Below are positions 1-8,866 of a DNA stretch of 64,000 nucleotides, one piece after another; position 1 is the first letter of the stretch, and every line of letters starts with the position of its first letter. The notes under the pieces are model-generated. The model did not search any database and was not told the DNA's origin. It saw only the letters and a list, made by a program, of their open reading frames with translations. The DNA lies in NCBI GenBank assembly GCA_937873715.1, contig CALMYJ010000003.1, positions 372,001 through 436,000 of the forward strand, in the 5' to 3' direction. A program made the position numbers and the translations under genes. The stretch is from an uncultured Chitinophagaceae bacterium. Its GTDB lineage: Bacteria; Bacteroidota; Bacteroidia; Chitinophagales; Chitinophagaceae.

Positions 1-1015
1 ACCCCAGGTTAGTGGCATGTATGGCGGCGACAGAAGCCGTAAACTAATATTGGTGGATTATGGGTTTCGCCTGCCTTCGGCACTGGATAACCGGCCACTT
101 AATTTTCATGAGTTTGAAAACATGCTGCATCAAACCATTTATGTAAGCGCCACCCCCGGCGATTACGAACTGGATAAAACCGGCGGCGTGGTGGTGGAGC
201 AGGTGGTACGCCCCACCGGCCTGCTTGACCCCCCCATAGAAGTAAGACCATCGCTGAACCAGATTGACGATTTGCTGGATGAAATTGATAAACGGGTTAC
301 CAAAGGCGACCGGGTGCTGGTAACCACCCTTACCAAACGCATGGCAGAGGAAATGGATAAATACCTGCACCGCATCAATATCAAAAGTAAATACATACAC
401 AGCGAAGTGGATGCCCTGGAAAGAGTGGAAATATTAAGAGAACTGCGACTGGGTGTAATTGATGTACTGGTGGGGGTAAACCTGTTAAGGGAAGGGCTCG
501 ATTTGCCTGAAGTATCTTTAGTCGCAATTTTGGATGCCGATAAAGAAGGCTACCTGCGTAATGAAAAAAGCCTTACCCAAACCGCAGGCCGGGCGGCACG
601 AAATGTGGATGGCCTCGTAATTTTTTATGCCGATAAAATTACCGAGAGCATGCAAAAAACCATTGATGAAACCACACGCCGAAGGGAAAAACAAATAGCC
701 TATAATATTGAGCATGGCATAACACCCAAAACGGTTACCAAAAGCAAAGAGCAGGTTTTTGCACAAACCAGCGTGCTGGATATTAAAGGATTTGATGAAA
801 CCAATGCTTATGCTATAGGTAATGATCAGGATATTGTAACCATCGCCGCTGAAGAAACAGAAGAATACCTGACCATACCCAAAATGGAAAAGAAGATAGC
901 GGCCGTAAAAAAATCGATGGAAAAAGCGGCAAAGGATATGGATTTTATGGAAGCAGCGAAGTTGAGAGACGAAATGTTTCGGCTGCAAAAGCAGTTGGAG
1001 GAGATGAAAGGGTAG
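1..1015 (+). CDS. uvrB: UvrABC excinuclease subunit B, C-terminal part (partial at window edge)
   Basis: UvrB is the damage-verifying helicase-like subunit of nucleotide excision repair; it takes over the lesion from UvrA and recruits UvrC. Reading frame 2 is open from the window edge ([14 protein letters not shown] precedes the first internal ATG at 17), so the 5' half lies outside. Visible are the conserved [13 protein letters not shown] stretch, helicase motif V ([11 protein letters not shown]), motif VI (QTAGRAAR) and, in the last 40 residues, the UVR coiled-coil hairpin ([20 protein letters not shown]) that contacts UvrC. About 338 residues of a protein that is usually about 670 long are present. 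A hairpin terminator follows at 1039-1088. Identification is secure; the gene looks intact as far as it can be seen. Confidence 0.97.
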   Translation, partial: PQVSGMYGGDRSRKLILVDYGFRLPSALDNRPLNFHEFENMLHQTIYVSATPGDYELDKTGGVVVEQVVRPTGLLDPPIEVRPSLNQIDDLLDEIDKRVTKGDRVLVTTLTKRMAEEMDKYLHRINIKSKYIHSEVDALERVEILRELRLGVIDVLVGVNLLREGLDLPEVSLVAILDADKEGYLRNEKSLTQTAGRAARNVDGLVIFYADKITESMQKTIDETTRRREKQIAYNIEHGITPKTVTKSKEQVFAQTSVLDIKGFDETNAYAIGNDQDIVTIAAEETEEYLTIPKMEKKIAAVKKSMEKAAKDMDFMEAAKLRDEMFRLQKQLEEMKG

Positions 1016-1038
1016 GTCCAACGATTTAAACCATTTTG

Positions 1039-1088
1039 AGCCGGTACCTGGTTATTTTTTTACTATCACTTACCAGCACCGGCTTTCT
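1039..1088 (+). terminator. Probable terminator after uvrB
   Basis: A two-step stem is visible: AGCCGGT (1039-1045) pairs with ACCGGCT (1078-1084), and inside it CTGGT (1048-1052) pairs with ACCAG (1072-1076). The stem is followed by TTCTTT. The loop contains a T run. It separates uvrB from the following ParA gene. Confidence 0.55.
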
Positions 1089-1129
1089 TTAAAAGATTTT
1101 ATTACCTTAATCCCTCAATTGTATGTATT

Positions 1130-1870
1130 ATGACCACAATAGCCCTCTACAACCTTAAAGGCGGCGTTGGCAAAACCGCCAGTTGTGTAAACTTTGCCTA
1201 CCTCGCTGCTGCCGATGGCATGAAAACCCTGCTTTGGGATATTGATCCGCAAGGCTCTGCCTCATTTTATTACAAGGCAAAACCCAAAACACACCCCGGC
1301 ATAAAAAAACTTATTACAAAAGATGCCGTACTGGAAAATGCTATCCTCAGTACCGATTTTGAACTGATAGATGTAATACCTGCCGATAACAGCTCCAAAA
1401 GTTTTGACGTTATGCTGGAAGAAATGAAAGGCAACAAAAACAGGCTGAAAAATATTTTGAAGCAATTAGATGATGAATATGAATTTGTATTTATCGACTG
1501 TCCGCCCGGCTTTAGTGCCCTGCACGAAAATATTTTTAATGCCGCCGATATTGTACTGATGCCGGTAATCCCCACCACACTCTCTGTACGCACTTACCAC
1601 ATGGTAAAAGATTACTTTAAAGAAAAAGATCTTGACCTAAAAAAAATGATGTGCTTTTTTACCATGGCCGACCTGCGCAAAAACCTCCACAACGAGGTGA
1701 TGGAAGAATTATATAAAGACAAAAAGTTTTTCCAAAACTATATTCCCTACCTCTCCGATGTGGAAAAAATGGGCATCCACAAAGCACCCATCATGGAATT
1801 TGCCAACAGCAGCTATGCCGCAAAGTGCTACCGGGAACTGTGGACGGAAATAAAAGAGGGAGTGTTGTAA
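1130..1870 (+). CDS. ParA/Soj-family P-loop ATPase, orphan
   Basis: A 246-residue member of the ParA/MinD superfamily, ATPases that dimerise on ATP and position DNA or protein cargo in the cell. The deviant Walker A motif KGGVGKT spans residues 10-16, with the signature lysine at 10. The A' motif DIDPQG is at 37-42 and Walker B FIDCPPG at 121-127. Length fits Soj-type ParA proteins without an N-terminal DNA-binding domain. No ParB or parS-like partner gene is adjacent: the left neighbour is uvrB and the right neighbour is a convergent lipoprotein gene. It may therefore position something other than the chromosome, or its partner may be encoded elsewhere. Family assignment is firm; the cellular role is unknown. 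Confidence 0.88.
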   Translation: MTTIALYNLKGGVGKTASCVNFAYLAAADGMKTLLWDIDPQGSASFYYKAKPKTHPGIKKLITKDAVLENAILSTDFELIDVIPADNSSKSFDVMLEEMKGNKNRLKNILKQLDDEYEFVFIDCPPGFSALHENIFNAADIVLMPVIPTTLSVRTYHMVKDYFKEKDLDLKKMMCFFTMADLRKNLHNEVMEELYKDKKFFQNYIPYLSDVEKMGIHKAPIMEFANSSYAAKCYRELWTEIKEGVL

Positions 1871-1881
1871 AGTTTTACTGC

Positions 1882-3141
1882 TTATAAATAAGTAACCGCA
1901 AAATACCCTTCGGTAATTTGTGCAGTGGCACCTGAGCTCAAAAATGGCTCGGCATTAAAACTAAACCGCCCCCTTATCCTTTTAGCTGCAGGGTCGTGAA
2001 ATAAAATTTCAAGCGAACCGGAATTAGATACCAGAAAGGTGGAACTGTTTACATTATACTGGCCATACTGTGAGCCAAACATGCTACCCAGGGTATAATT
2101 TCCAGCCGTAATATTTTCAGGAAAATATACCGCCACCGTTTTTGTGCCCGAAGCATCCGAGCCGGAAATAGCAATATTGGACAGTATGCTATTTTTAATA
2201 CCGATTACTAATGTCGGTACAAAATTTACGCCATCAATCTTTGCAGTAAAAGTATCTTTTGTACTTCCGGCAGGCAATGTAGTTGCATAAGGAATATTAG
2301 TAAATACACCCTCACTAATTGTTCTGAATGTATTATCAGTAAGGCGTCTGGCTTTAAAATTAAAGGTGCCCGACATGGTTTTGCTGGTTTCATTAATGGC
2401 AGTAATATTTAATTCCCCGCCACCTTGTGATGGCACATCACCGGCATTGGAACTAAAAGCTGTAACATCAGCAAGGGTGCTATCCATAAATGCACCGGCA
2501 CCCATTGATGAGTTGTCCCAGGCAAGGGTGTATTTATGAACGCCGGAGTCCTGTACTGTAATTGTAATATTCTTTTTGTCAAGGCCCAGTCCGCTGATAT
2601 TTATAATACCGCCTACCCTGGAGCCCTGTGCATACCGGGTAGCCTCCCATTGTGTGCCATCAATTTTTGCCCTGAAATTAGCTGTTGAAGACACTGGTGC
2701 AGCATTTACAATAACAGAAAAAGTACAGCCTCCTGGCCCTGTACTAAAATTAAAAGTACCGGCCGCTAATGGTGTACCCGTAGCCCTTAACGTTATATTT
2801 TGTGTACCCGTAGCCGTAAAGGTTCCTGAGCCACTGTAAGACACCCCGTTTACACTGCCACTGGTAATACTGTATGTACCGATGGAATCAACCGTAGCTT
2901 TTAACACAACCGTATTAGCTGCTGTTGCCGCCGTACCGGCCGTAAAGCTTCCCGAAAGTACAGCACCACTGCAGGCAGCACTGCCACCCTGTAAACTGTA
3001 TTTTGCCGTACCGCCTGCACTGCCACCACCGGTAACTACACCTGGCACACCGCCGGTTTCGAAGCTCACCTCTTTTTCGCAGGAGGTAATAATGAATACC
3101 ATCAGCATAAAATATAGGAACGACCTCAATTTTACTTGCAT
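1882..3141 (-). CDS. Surface lipoprotein with two DUF6252-like domains
   Basis: A 419-residue predicted lipoprotein. The N-terminus is a short signal peptide ending in a lipobox (IITSC, Cys21). A Gly/Ser/Thr-rich segment up to about residue 150 follows. Two similar units then begin with FRAKIDGTQW (about 151) and FTAKIDGVNF (about 298). The F-x-AKIDG-x-x-W/F start followed by an all-beta region resembles DUF6252, a domain of Bacteroidota lipoproteins with no known function. The 100-150 segment has Ig-like Ala/Thr/Val repeats. It is convergent with the ParA gene (11-base gap) and has a TATATTTG -7 box at 3191-3198. Function unknown; lipoprotein status is well supported, the domain name less so. 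Confidence 0.75.
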   Translation of the reverse strand: MQVKLRSFLYFMLMVFIITSCEKEVSFETGGVPGVVTGGGSAGGTAKYSLQGGSAACSGAVLSGSFTAGTAATAANTVVLKATVDSIGTYSITSGSVNGVSYSGSGTFTATGTQNITLRATGTPLAAGTFNFSTGPGGCTFSVIVNAAPVSSTANFRAKIDGTQWEATRYAQGSRVGGIINISGLGLDKKNITITVQDSGVHKYTLAWDNSSMGAGAFMDSTLADVTAFSSNAGDVPSQGGGELNITAINETSKTMSGTFNFKARRLTDNTFRTISEGVFTNIPYATTLPAGSTKDTFTAKIDGVNFVPTLVIGIKNSILSNIAISGSDASGTKTVAVYFPENITAGNYTLGSMFGSQYGQYNVNSSTFLVSNSGSLEILFHDPAAKRIRGRFSFNAEPFLSSGATAQITEGYFAVTYL

Positions 3142-3190
3142 ATTTTACAGAATTAATAATGATGCTGCAGTGCAGCCATTAAATTTTTAG

Positions 3191-3198
3191 CAAATATA
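3191..3198 (-). promoter_or_regulatory. Bacteroidota -7 element for the DUF6252-like lipoprotein
   Basis: The minus strand reads TATATTTG, an exact match to TAnnTTTG, 50 bases upstream of the ATG. No TTTG -33 element is found at 19-21 bases spacing, so the call rests on the -7 box only. Confidence 0.4.
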
Positions 3199-3266
3199 TC
3201 GATTTGCTGGTTTTGGTTTTTGCATGCATCCGCATCTGCTGTATATTTAATATTAAATATGCTGAA

Positions 3267-3998
3267 ATGAGAAGAGAACTTACCTCCTGGTATAGCCCGT
3301 CATTACAAAAAGAAATGCCTATTGCTACTTACGGCCACTACGGCTTTGCCCTTTTATTAGTACCTACTGCTGCAGCCGATTACCTCGAGTACGAGCGCTT
3401 TCAGCTCATAGATGCTTTATCGCCACAAATTGATGCCGGAAAAATCAAAGTATTTTCGGTAAACAGCATGAACAACGAAAGCTGGATGAATTACGAGATG
3501 CAGGGGGAGCATAAAGCCATACGCCACAACCAGTTTAATGAATACATCTACAACGAAGTAATTCCATTTATTAAAAATGCTACATCCTGGGATACACCCA
3601 TCATCATTGCCGGAGCATCCTTTGGTGCCCTGCACAGCATGAACCTTTTTTTAAAACGCCCCGATTTACTCAATGGCGTTATTGCCATGAGCGGTGTGTA
3701 CAACCTGATGGAATATACCCGTGGCTTTTACGATGAGCAGGTGTACTACAATTCACCGGCACATTACATCCCCAACCTTACCGACCATAACATCTTAGAA
3801 CAAATACGACGCAGCAATCATATTCATATACTCTCTGGCTCCGGCGCCTACGAAGCACCTGATGCGGCCAGGGATTTTGCCGGCATTTTATACAATAAAG
3901 GCATTACTTACGAACTGAGTATTTGGGGCGATGAATGGAAACACGACTGGCCCACCTGGCGGGCCATGCTGCCACTGTGGATGGATACCCGGTTTTAA
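3267..3998 (+). CDS. Putative esterase (alpha/beta hydrolase)
   Basis: A 243-residue alpha/beta hydrolase of the esterase D / enterochelin-esterase type (PF00756-like). The nucleophile elbow G-A-S-F-G at about residues 118-122 follows a hydrophobic strand (PIIIAGASFGALHS). The terminal WGDEWKHDWPTW carries the probable catalytic His, a typical placement in this family. The first 21 codons of the longest ORF (from 3204) are hydrophobic and Cys-rich and do not fit, so the ATG at 3267 (MRRELTSWYSP) is the better start. No signal peptide is apparent from this start, suggesting a cytoplasmic enzyme. It is monocistronic: a lipoprotein gene diverges on the left and polA follows after 67 bases. The substrate cannot be read from the sequence. 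Confidence 0.75.
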   Translation: MRRELTSWYSPSLQKEMPIATYGHYGFALLLVPTAAADYLEYERFQLIDALSPQIDAGKIKVFSVNSMNNESWMNYEMQGEHKAIRHNQFNEYIYNEVIPFIKNATSWDTPIIIAGASFGALHSMNLFLKRPDLLNGVIAMSGVYNLMEYTRGFYDEQVYYNSPAHYIPNLTDHNILEQIRRSNHIHILSGSGAYEAPDAARDFAGILYNKGITYELSIWGDEWKHDWPTWRAMLPLWMDTRF

Positions 3999-4065
3999 CA
4001 GCAGTGCATGCGCCGCCTGTAATTACTGCTTTTTTTTCGTTGCATGAATCCTTTACTTTTATCCC

Positions 4066-6897
4066 ATGCAAAAGAAACTTTTTTTACTCGATGCCTATGC
4101 CCTTATTTTCAGGGCTTACTATGCCCTCATCCGCAACCCCCGTATTACCAGTAAGGGCCGCAATACCAATGCACAGTTTGGATTTACCAACACTTTAATT
4201 GATCTGCTCACCAATCAAAAACCTACACACATGGCCGTGTGCTTCGATACACATGCGCCTACCGAAAGACATACCGACTTTGCCGACTATAAAGCCAACC
4301 GCCAGGAAACTCCTGAGGATATCAGGGCGGCAGTGCCCGATATACAACGCATTATTGAGGCGATGAATATCCCTGTTATTGCAGTGGATGGCTACGAAGC
4401 CGACGATGTAATTGGTGCGCTGGCTCAGCAGGCCGAAAAAGCTGGTTACGATGTGTATATGGTAACGCCAGACAAAGATTATGGCCAACTGGTTACCGAA
4501 CATATCAAAATTTACAAGCCGCCCTACCAGGGCAGTATATACGAAATTCTTGGCCCCAAAGAAGTGTGTGAAAAATGGGGTATTAAAGATGTAAGCCAGG
4601 TGATAGATATGCTCGGCCTGATGGGAGATGCCGTAGATAATATTCCCGGCATTAAAGGCGTAGGCGAAAAAACCGCCGCCAAATTATTAGCCGAGTATGG
4701 CACACTTGAAAATGTACTAGCCAATGCCGGTAATATCAAGGGTTCTATGGGCGAAAAAATAAAAGCCGGGAAAGAAGATGCCATCATGAGTAAAAAACTC
4801 GCCACCATCATTACCAATGTGCCAGTTGAATTTCATGAGGAAGATTTTATGGTAAAAAACATGAACCGGGAGGGCTTAAAAGAAGTGTTTGCCGAACTGG
4901 AATTTAAAACCCTCGGCAAAAGAATTTTGGGCGAAGACATTGCCACCGGTAATGGTGAAACCACCAGTAAGCCCGCCGCTAAGGAAAATGTACAAATGGA
5001 CTTGTTTGGCACCGCCGTTGCCGAACCTAAAAAAGAAGAGATTGAAGAAGAAGCCCTCACTGAACAAACCGGCCCACTAAAAAATATTCATACTACTCCA
5101 CATCAATACATTTTACTGAATGATGAGCCAGGCATACGGCAGTTTATAACTACCGCAGGCGGCTACCCCGAAATTTGCTTTGATACGGAAACAACCGGTA
5201 TTGATGCCAATGCTGCTGAGTTGGTGGGCCTCAGCTTTGCCCTTAAGCCAGGCGAAGCATATTATGTACCCTGCCCGGCAGATAAAAATGCCTGTATTGA
5301 TTTGCTGCAACAGTTTAGCCCCCTGTTTAACGACACCTCAAAAACATGGATTGGCCAGAACATCAAATACGATATGCTGATGCTGAAGTGGTACGGCTTT
5401 GAGCTAAAGGGGAATATTTTTGATACCATGCTGGCGCATTATGTAATAGAGCCGGATGGCAAACGCAGCATGGATGCCCTTAGCGAAAAATACCTGGGCT
5501 ACGAGCCGGTGCATATCGAGGAACTGATTGGCAAAAAAGGCAAAAACCAGGGCAACATGAAAGATGTGGAGATAGAAAAAATTAAAGACTATGCCGCAGA
5601 AGATGCCGATATAACCCTGCAGCTAAAAAATATTTTTTTGCCACAGCTTAAAGAAAAAGCAGTAGAAAAAATTTTTTACGAAGTGGAAAACCCATTGGTA
5701 AAAGTACTTACCGACATGGAGTTTGAAGGCATCCGTATTGATGAAGCTTTTTTAAAAGACTATAGTATTTTGTTACAGGAAGAAGCAAAAAAACACGAAG
5801 ATCTGGTGTATGAGCAGGCTGGTGTACGATTTAACCTGGCCAGCCCAAAGCAATTAGGCGAAGTGCTTTTTGAAAAACTGCAGCTTGATCCCAAAGCCAA
5901 AAAAACCAAAACCGGCCAATATGCCACCGGCGAAGAAGTGCTGGCAAAGCTGGCCGTTACCCATAAAATATGCGATGATATCCTTGCCTTTAGAGAGCTC
6001 ACCAAACTAAAGAATACCTATGTGGATGCCCTGCCAGAAATGATTAATACAAAAACAGGCCGGGTACACACTTCGTATGCACAGGCCGTGGCGGTTACGG
6101 GCAGGCTGAGCAGTACCGACCCCAATTTGCAAAACATACCCATTCGTACCGCAAGGGGCCGTGAAATCAGAAAAGCGTTTATCCCACGCAGTGAGGAGTA
6201 TGTATTGTTATCGGCCGATTATTCTCAAATTGAACTGCGTATTGTAGCGGCCATCAGCGGCGATGAAAACATGTGCCTTGCATTTAAAGAGGGAAAAGAC
6301 ATACACACGGCTACTGCCGCCAAAGTATTTGGTGTGGATGAAAAAGAAGTAACCAAAGAAATGCGCTACAAAGCCAAAAGCGTAAACTTTGGTATCATTT
6401 ACGGGCAGGGCGCTTTTGGCCTTGCCGAAAACCTGGGCATCAGCCGTACGGAAGCAAAAGAAATTATTGATAATTATAAAAAGCAATTTCCCAACATACA
6501 GCAGTACATGGATAACAGCATCAACTTTGCCAAAGAGCATGGTTATGTACAAACGCTGATGGGCCGCAAGCGCTGGCTCAGGGATATCAACTCTGCCAAC
6601 TTTACGGTACGTGGCTTTGCCGAACGCAATGCCATCAACTCCCCCATACAGGGCAGCGCTGCCGATATGATTAAGCTGGCGATGATAAAAATTCATGCGG
6701 CATTTAAACAACATGGCTTTGCTTCCAAAATGCTACTGCAGGTGCATGATGAACTGGTATTTGATGCCCGGAAAGATGAAGTGGAAAAAATAAAACCCGT
6801 GATTCTTCAATGTATGCAAACAGCTATGGCATTACCCAACGAAGTGCCCACCGAAGCAGAAGTGGGTATTGGGGAAAACTGGCTGGCAGCGCATTAG
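4066..6897 (+). CDS. polA: DNA polymerase I
   Basis: A 943-residue family A polymerase for Okazaki fragment processing and repair synthesis. Three domains are present. The 5'-nuclease domain is residues 1-300 (KLFLLDAYALIFRAYYA; GYEADDVIGALA; GDAVDNIPGIKGVGEKTA). The 3'-5' proofreading domain is at about 345-545, with an intact DEDD site beginning CFDTETTG at about 370. The polymerase domain is about 560-943, with motif A (ADYSQIELR, about 717), motif B (RYKAKSVNFGIIYG, about 766) and motif C (QVHDELVF, about 891). Length is normal. A proofreading-competent Pol I contrasts with many taxa where the exonuclease site has decayed. It is followed by purU after 71 bases with no visible terminator. 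Confidence 0.98.
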   Translation: MQKKLFLLDAYALIFRAYYALIRNPRITSKGRNTNAQFGFTNTLIDLLTNQKPTHMAVCFDTHAPTERHTDFADYKANRQETPEDIRAAVPDIQRIIEAMNIPVIAVDGYEADDVIGALAQQAEKAGYDVYMVTPDKDYGQLVTEHIKIYKPPYQGSIYEILGPKEVCEKWGIKDVSQVIDMLGLMGDAVDNIPGIKGVGEKTAAKLLAEYGTLENVLANAGNIKGSMGEKIKAGKEDAIMSKKLATIITNVPVEFHEEDFMVKNMNREGLKEVFAELEFKTLGKRILGEDIATGNGETTSKPAAKENVQMDLFGTAVAEPKKEEIEEEALTEQTGPLKNIHTTPHQYILLNDEPGIRQFITTAGGYPEICFDTETTGIDANAAELVGLSFALKPGEAYYVPCPADKNACIDLLQQFSPLFNDTSKTWIGQNIKYDMLMLKWYGFELKGNIFDTMLAHYVIEPDGKRSMDALSEKYLGYEPVHIEELIGKKGKNQGNMKDVEIEKIKDYAAEDADITLQLKNIFLPQLKEKAVEKIFYEVENPLVKVLTDMEFEGIRIDEAFLKDYSILLQEEAKKHEDLVYEQAGVRFNLASPKQLGEVLFEKLQLDPKAKKTKTGQYATGEEVLAKLAVTHKICDDILAFRELTKLKNTYVDALPEMINTKTGRVHTSYAQAVAVTGRLSSTDPNLQNIPIRTARGREIRKAFIPRSEEYVLLSADYSQIELRIVAAISGDENMCLAFKEGKDIHTATAAKVFGVDEKEVTKEMRYKAKSVNFGIIYGQGAFGLAENLGISRTEAKEIIDNYKKQFPNIQQYMDNSINFAKEHGYVQTLMGRKRWLRDINSANFTVRGFAERNAINSPIQGSAADMIKLAMIKIHAAFKQHGFASKMLLQVHDELVFDARKDEVEKIKPVILQCMQTAMALPNEVPTEAEVGIGENWLAAH

Positions 6898-6968
6898 GAA
6901 ATCCATTGCCCCTTATTCGTTGAACCAGTTTATTGGGTGGCTCAGCGGAATAATCACAAATAACTCAT

Positions 6969-7796
6969 ATGATCCTCCTCATTCAATGTTCAGATAGTGT
7001 TGGCCTGGTGGCCAAAATAAGTAATGCACTGGCTTCGCATGCTGTTAACATCACCTCCATGAGGGAGCATGTTGATCAGCAGGAAAACCGGTTTTTTATT
7101 CGGGTGGTAACCGAAGATGCCGTTGATGCCAATACCCTCCAACAGGAGCTTGCTAATGTTCTTCCCCCTGATGCCGACATCCTGATTGACCCCAGCCCAA
7201 TAAAAAACATAGTAGTACTTGTTACTAAAGAATACCATTGCCTCGGCGACATATTAATCCGCAATCATTTTAAAACCCTTGGCGCATCCGTGCAGGCAGT
7301 AATAGGCAACCATGATGTGCTGGCCGATATCTGCAGCCGGTTCGATATCCCTTTTCACCATATTACACACGAGGAAAAATCAAAAGAAGTATTTGAACAG
7401 CAGGTACAGGAAAAACTACAGCACTACAACCCGGATTATATTGTACTGGCAAAATTCATGCGAATACTATCTCCTGCCTTTATCGAAACTCATGGCATGC
7501 GGATTATCAATATTCATCACTCTTTTTTGCCGGCATTTGTAGGTGCCAATCCTTACAAACAGGCGTACGAACGTGGCGTAAAACTAATTGGCGCCACCGC
7601 CCACTTTGTTACCAACCAGCTTGATGAGGGCCCGATTATTGCCCAGCAAATTATACCGGTTACACACTCCTTTAACACTAAAGACATGGTACGCTCCGGT
7701 AAAGAAATTGAAACAGCCGTACTGGCAAAAGCCCTGCAACTGGTATTTGAAGACAGGGTGTTTGTATATAAAAACAAAACCGTTGTTTTTGAATAA
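6969..7796 (+). CDS. purU: Formyltetrahydrofolate deformylase
   Basis: PurU hydrolyses 10-formyl-tetrahydrofolate to formate and tetrahydrofolate, balancing one-carbon pools and supplying formate for purine synthesis. The 275 residues contain an N-terminal ACT regulatory domain (1-80, MILLIQCSDSVGLVAKIS). A formyltransferase-type catalytic domain follows, with INIHHSFLPAF at about 178 (Asn and His of the catalytic triad) and LDEGPII at about 216 (catalytic Asp). Length and domain order match PurU rather than the longer methionyl-tRNA formyltransferase. It is co-oriented with polA and converges on the lytic transglycosylase gene, with a hairpin between. Confidence 0.95.
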   Translation: MILLIQCSDSVGLVAKISNALASHAVNITSMREHVDQQENRFFIRVVTEDAVDANTLQQELANVLPPDADILIDPSPIKNIVVLVTKEYHCLGDILIRNHFKTLGASVQAVIGNHDVLADICSRFDIPFHHITHEEKSKEVFEQQVQEKLQHYNPDYIVLAKFMRILSPAFIETHGMRIINIHHSFLPAFVGANPYKQAYERGVKLIGATAHFVTNQLDEGPIIAQQIIPVTHSFNTKDMVRSGKEIETAVLAKALQLVFEDRVFVYKNKTVVFE

Positions 7797-7820
7797 ATAA
7801 CTATCGCTCAATACCTCCCA

Positions 7821-7845
7821 ATAAAAAACCGGCATTGCTGCCGGT
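7821..7845 (-). terminator. Rho-independent terminator of the lytic transglycosylase gene
   Basis: Perfect 7-base stem ACCGGCA (7828-7834) / TGCCGGT (7839-7845) with a 4-base loop. On the minus strand it is followed by a run of T (complement of AAAAAA at 7823-7828). It sits between the convergent purU and transglycosylase genes. Confidence 0.75.
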
Positions 7846-7873
7846 ATAATCATTACATCGTTTTCAGGGTAAG

Positions 7874-8785
7874 CTATTTTGAACCAGTGGCCATCGATTC
7901 TGCCAGAGCGTTATTGATATTTTCTTCAAAGCGATCTTCACTTTCATAATCCCGGTTTTGCTTCTTAACCGGCAAGGCAAACTCTAATTTATTTTTTACA
8001 AAATTGTCGTAGTTATGAAAAATTACATTTAGCGTAATAAAGTTCAGCACATAGGCCTGGGTTTCAGCAGGCATATATTTTTTAATATCCCAAAAGCTGG
8101 GATCTTTTTTACCACAGCGTTGCATGGCATTCCATACATTGCCCACGCCCCAGTTATAGCTGGCCACCACCAGCAGCCAGTTTTCGTTTAAGTTCACTTT
8201 TCTATCCCTTAAATACCTTGCTGCGGCAACAGTTGATTTATCAAAGTTCTTCCTGTCGTCTTTTTGTTTGGCAATAGCCCGTTGCATCTCCTCGGCCTTT
8301 TTGCGGTTTTGCTTCATGAGCTTTTGCTTTGCGGCCGGCGTAAGGTGCGGTACATATTTCAATCCATACTCTTTTGCCACGGCATCCATAAACTGCCAGT
8401 AGCCTACGGCCCCGGCGCTGGATACCGCCTCTGCATTATATGCCGATTCCAGTGCCACCAGCACCCTCAGTTCTTCCGGCAGTTCATATTTTTTAAAAAT
8501 ACCGGCGGCTTTGGTCAGAAGCTTTTTTCCACGGGTATACATCCTCACCAGGTAGTCCCGGCGGCGTGTACTAAATTGCTTAACATAATCTAAGGTCTGC
8601 TCTTCCTCACCTTTCAAAATTGAGGGATACTCCACCTGGTATTTTTCTGCAGCGGCGGTTAATATAGCCGCAGAGGGGTCGGTATCATCTGCAGGCATAT
8701 CGGTTATAGGCTGGGCAAAACATAGTACATTGAAAATCAATGTAAGGAGTGTTGCTACAACTAATTTGAGTTTGTTTTTTGTCAT
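7874..8785 (-). CDS. Secreted lytic murein transglycosylase (SLT/MltD-like)
   Basis: Predicted peptidoglycan-cleaving enzyme forming 1,6-anhydro-muropeptides. The ATG at 8785 (MTKNKLKL...) gives 303 residues and a clean signal peptide ending VLCFAQ; the longer ORF from 8809 adds eight residues without benefit. The SLT domain is recognised by LESAYNAEAVSSAGAVGYWQ at about residues 110-130. It holds the catalytic Glu in the E-S-x-Y/F-N context and the GxxGxWQF stretch. ASYNWGVGNVWNAM later matches the usual A-x-N-x-G motif. No LysM repeats are seen, so it is shorter than classical MltD. It diverges from a GH25 muramidase gene, giving two wall hydrolases back to back. Confidence 0.9.
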   Translation of the reverse strand: MTKNKLKLVVATLLTLIFNVLCFAQPITDMPADDTDPSAAILTAAAEKYQVEYPSILKGEEEQTLDYVKQFSTRRRDYLVRMYTRGKKLLTKAAGIFKKYELPEELRVLVALESAYNAEAVSSAGAVGYWQFMDAVAKEYGLKYVPHLTPAAKQKLMKQNRKKAEEMQRAIAKQKDDRKNFDKSTVAAARYLRDRKVNLNENWLLVVASYNWGVGNVWNAMQRCGKKDPSFWDIKKYMPAETQAYVLNFITLNVIFHNYDNFVKNKLEFALPVKKQNRDYESEDRFEENINNALAESMATGSK

Positions 8786-8866
8786 TCGTTGGGGGTGCTT
8801 GTAAAACAAAGGCAGGTATACTGCAAAAATTAGTCCGGCATCGATAACGGGAATAGGCCAAATTTA

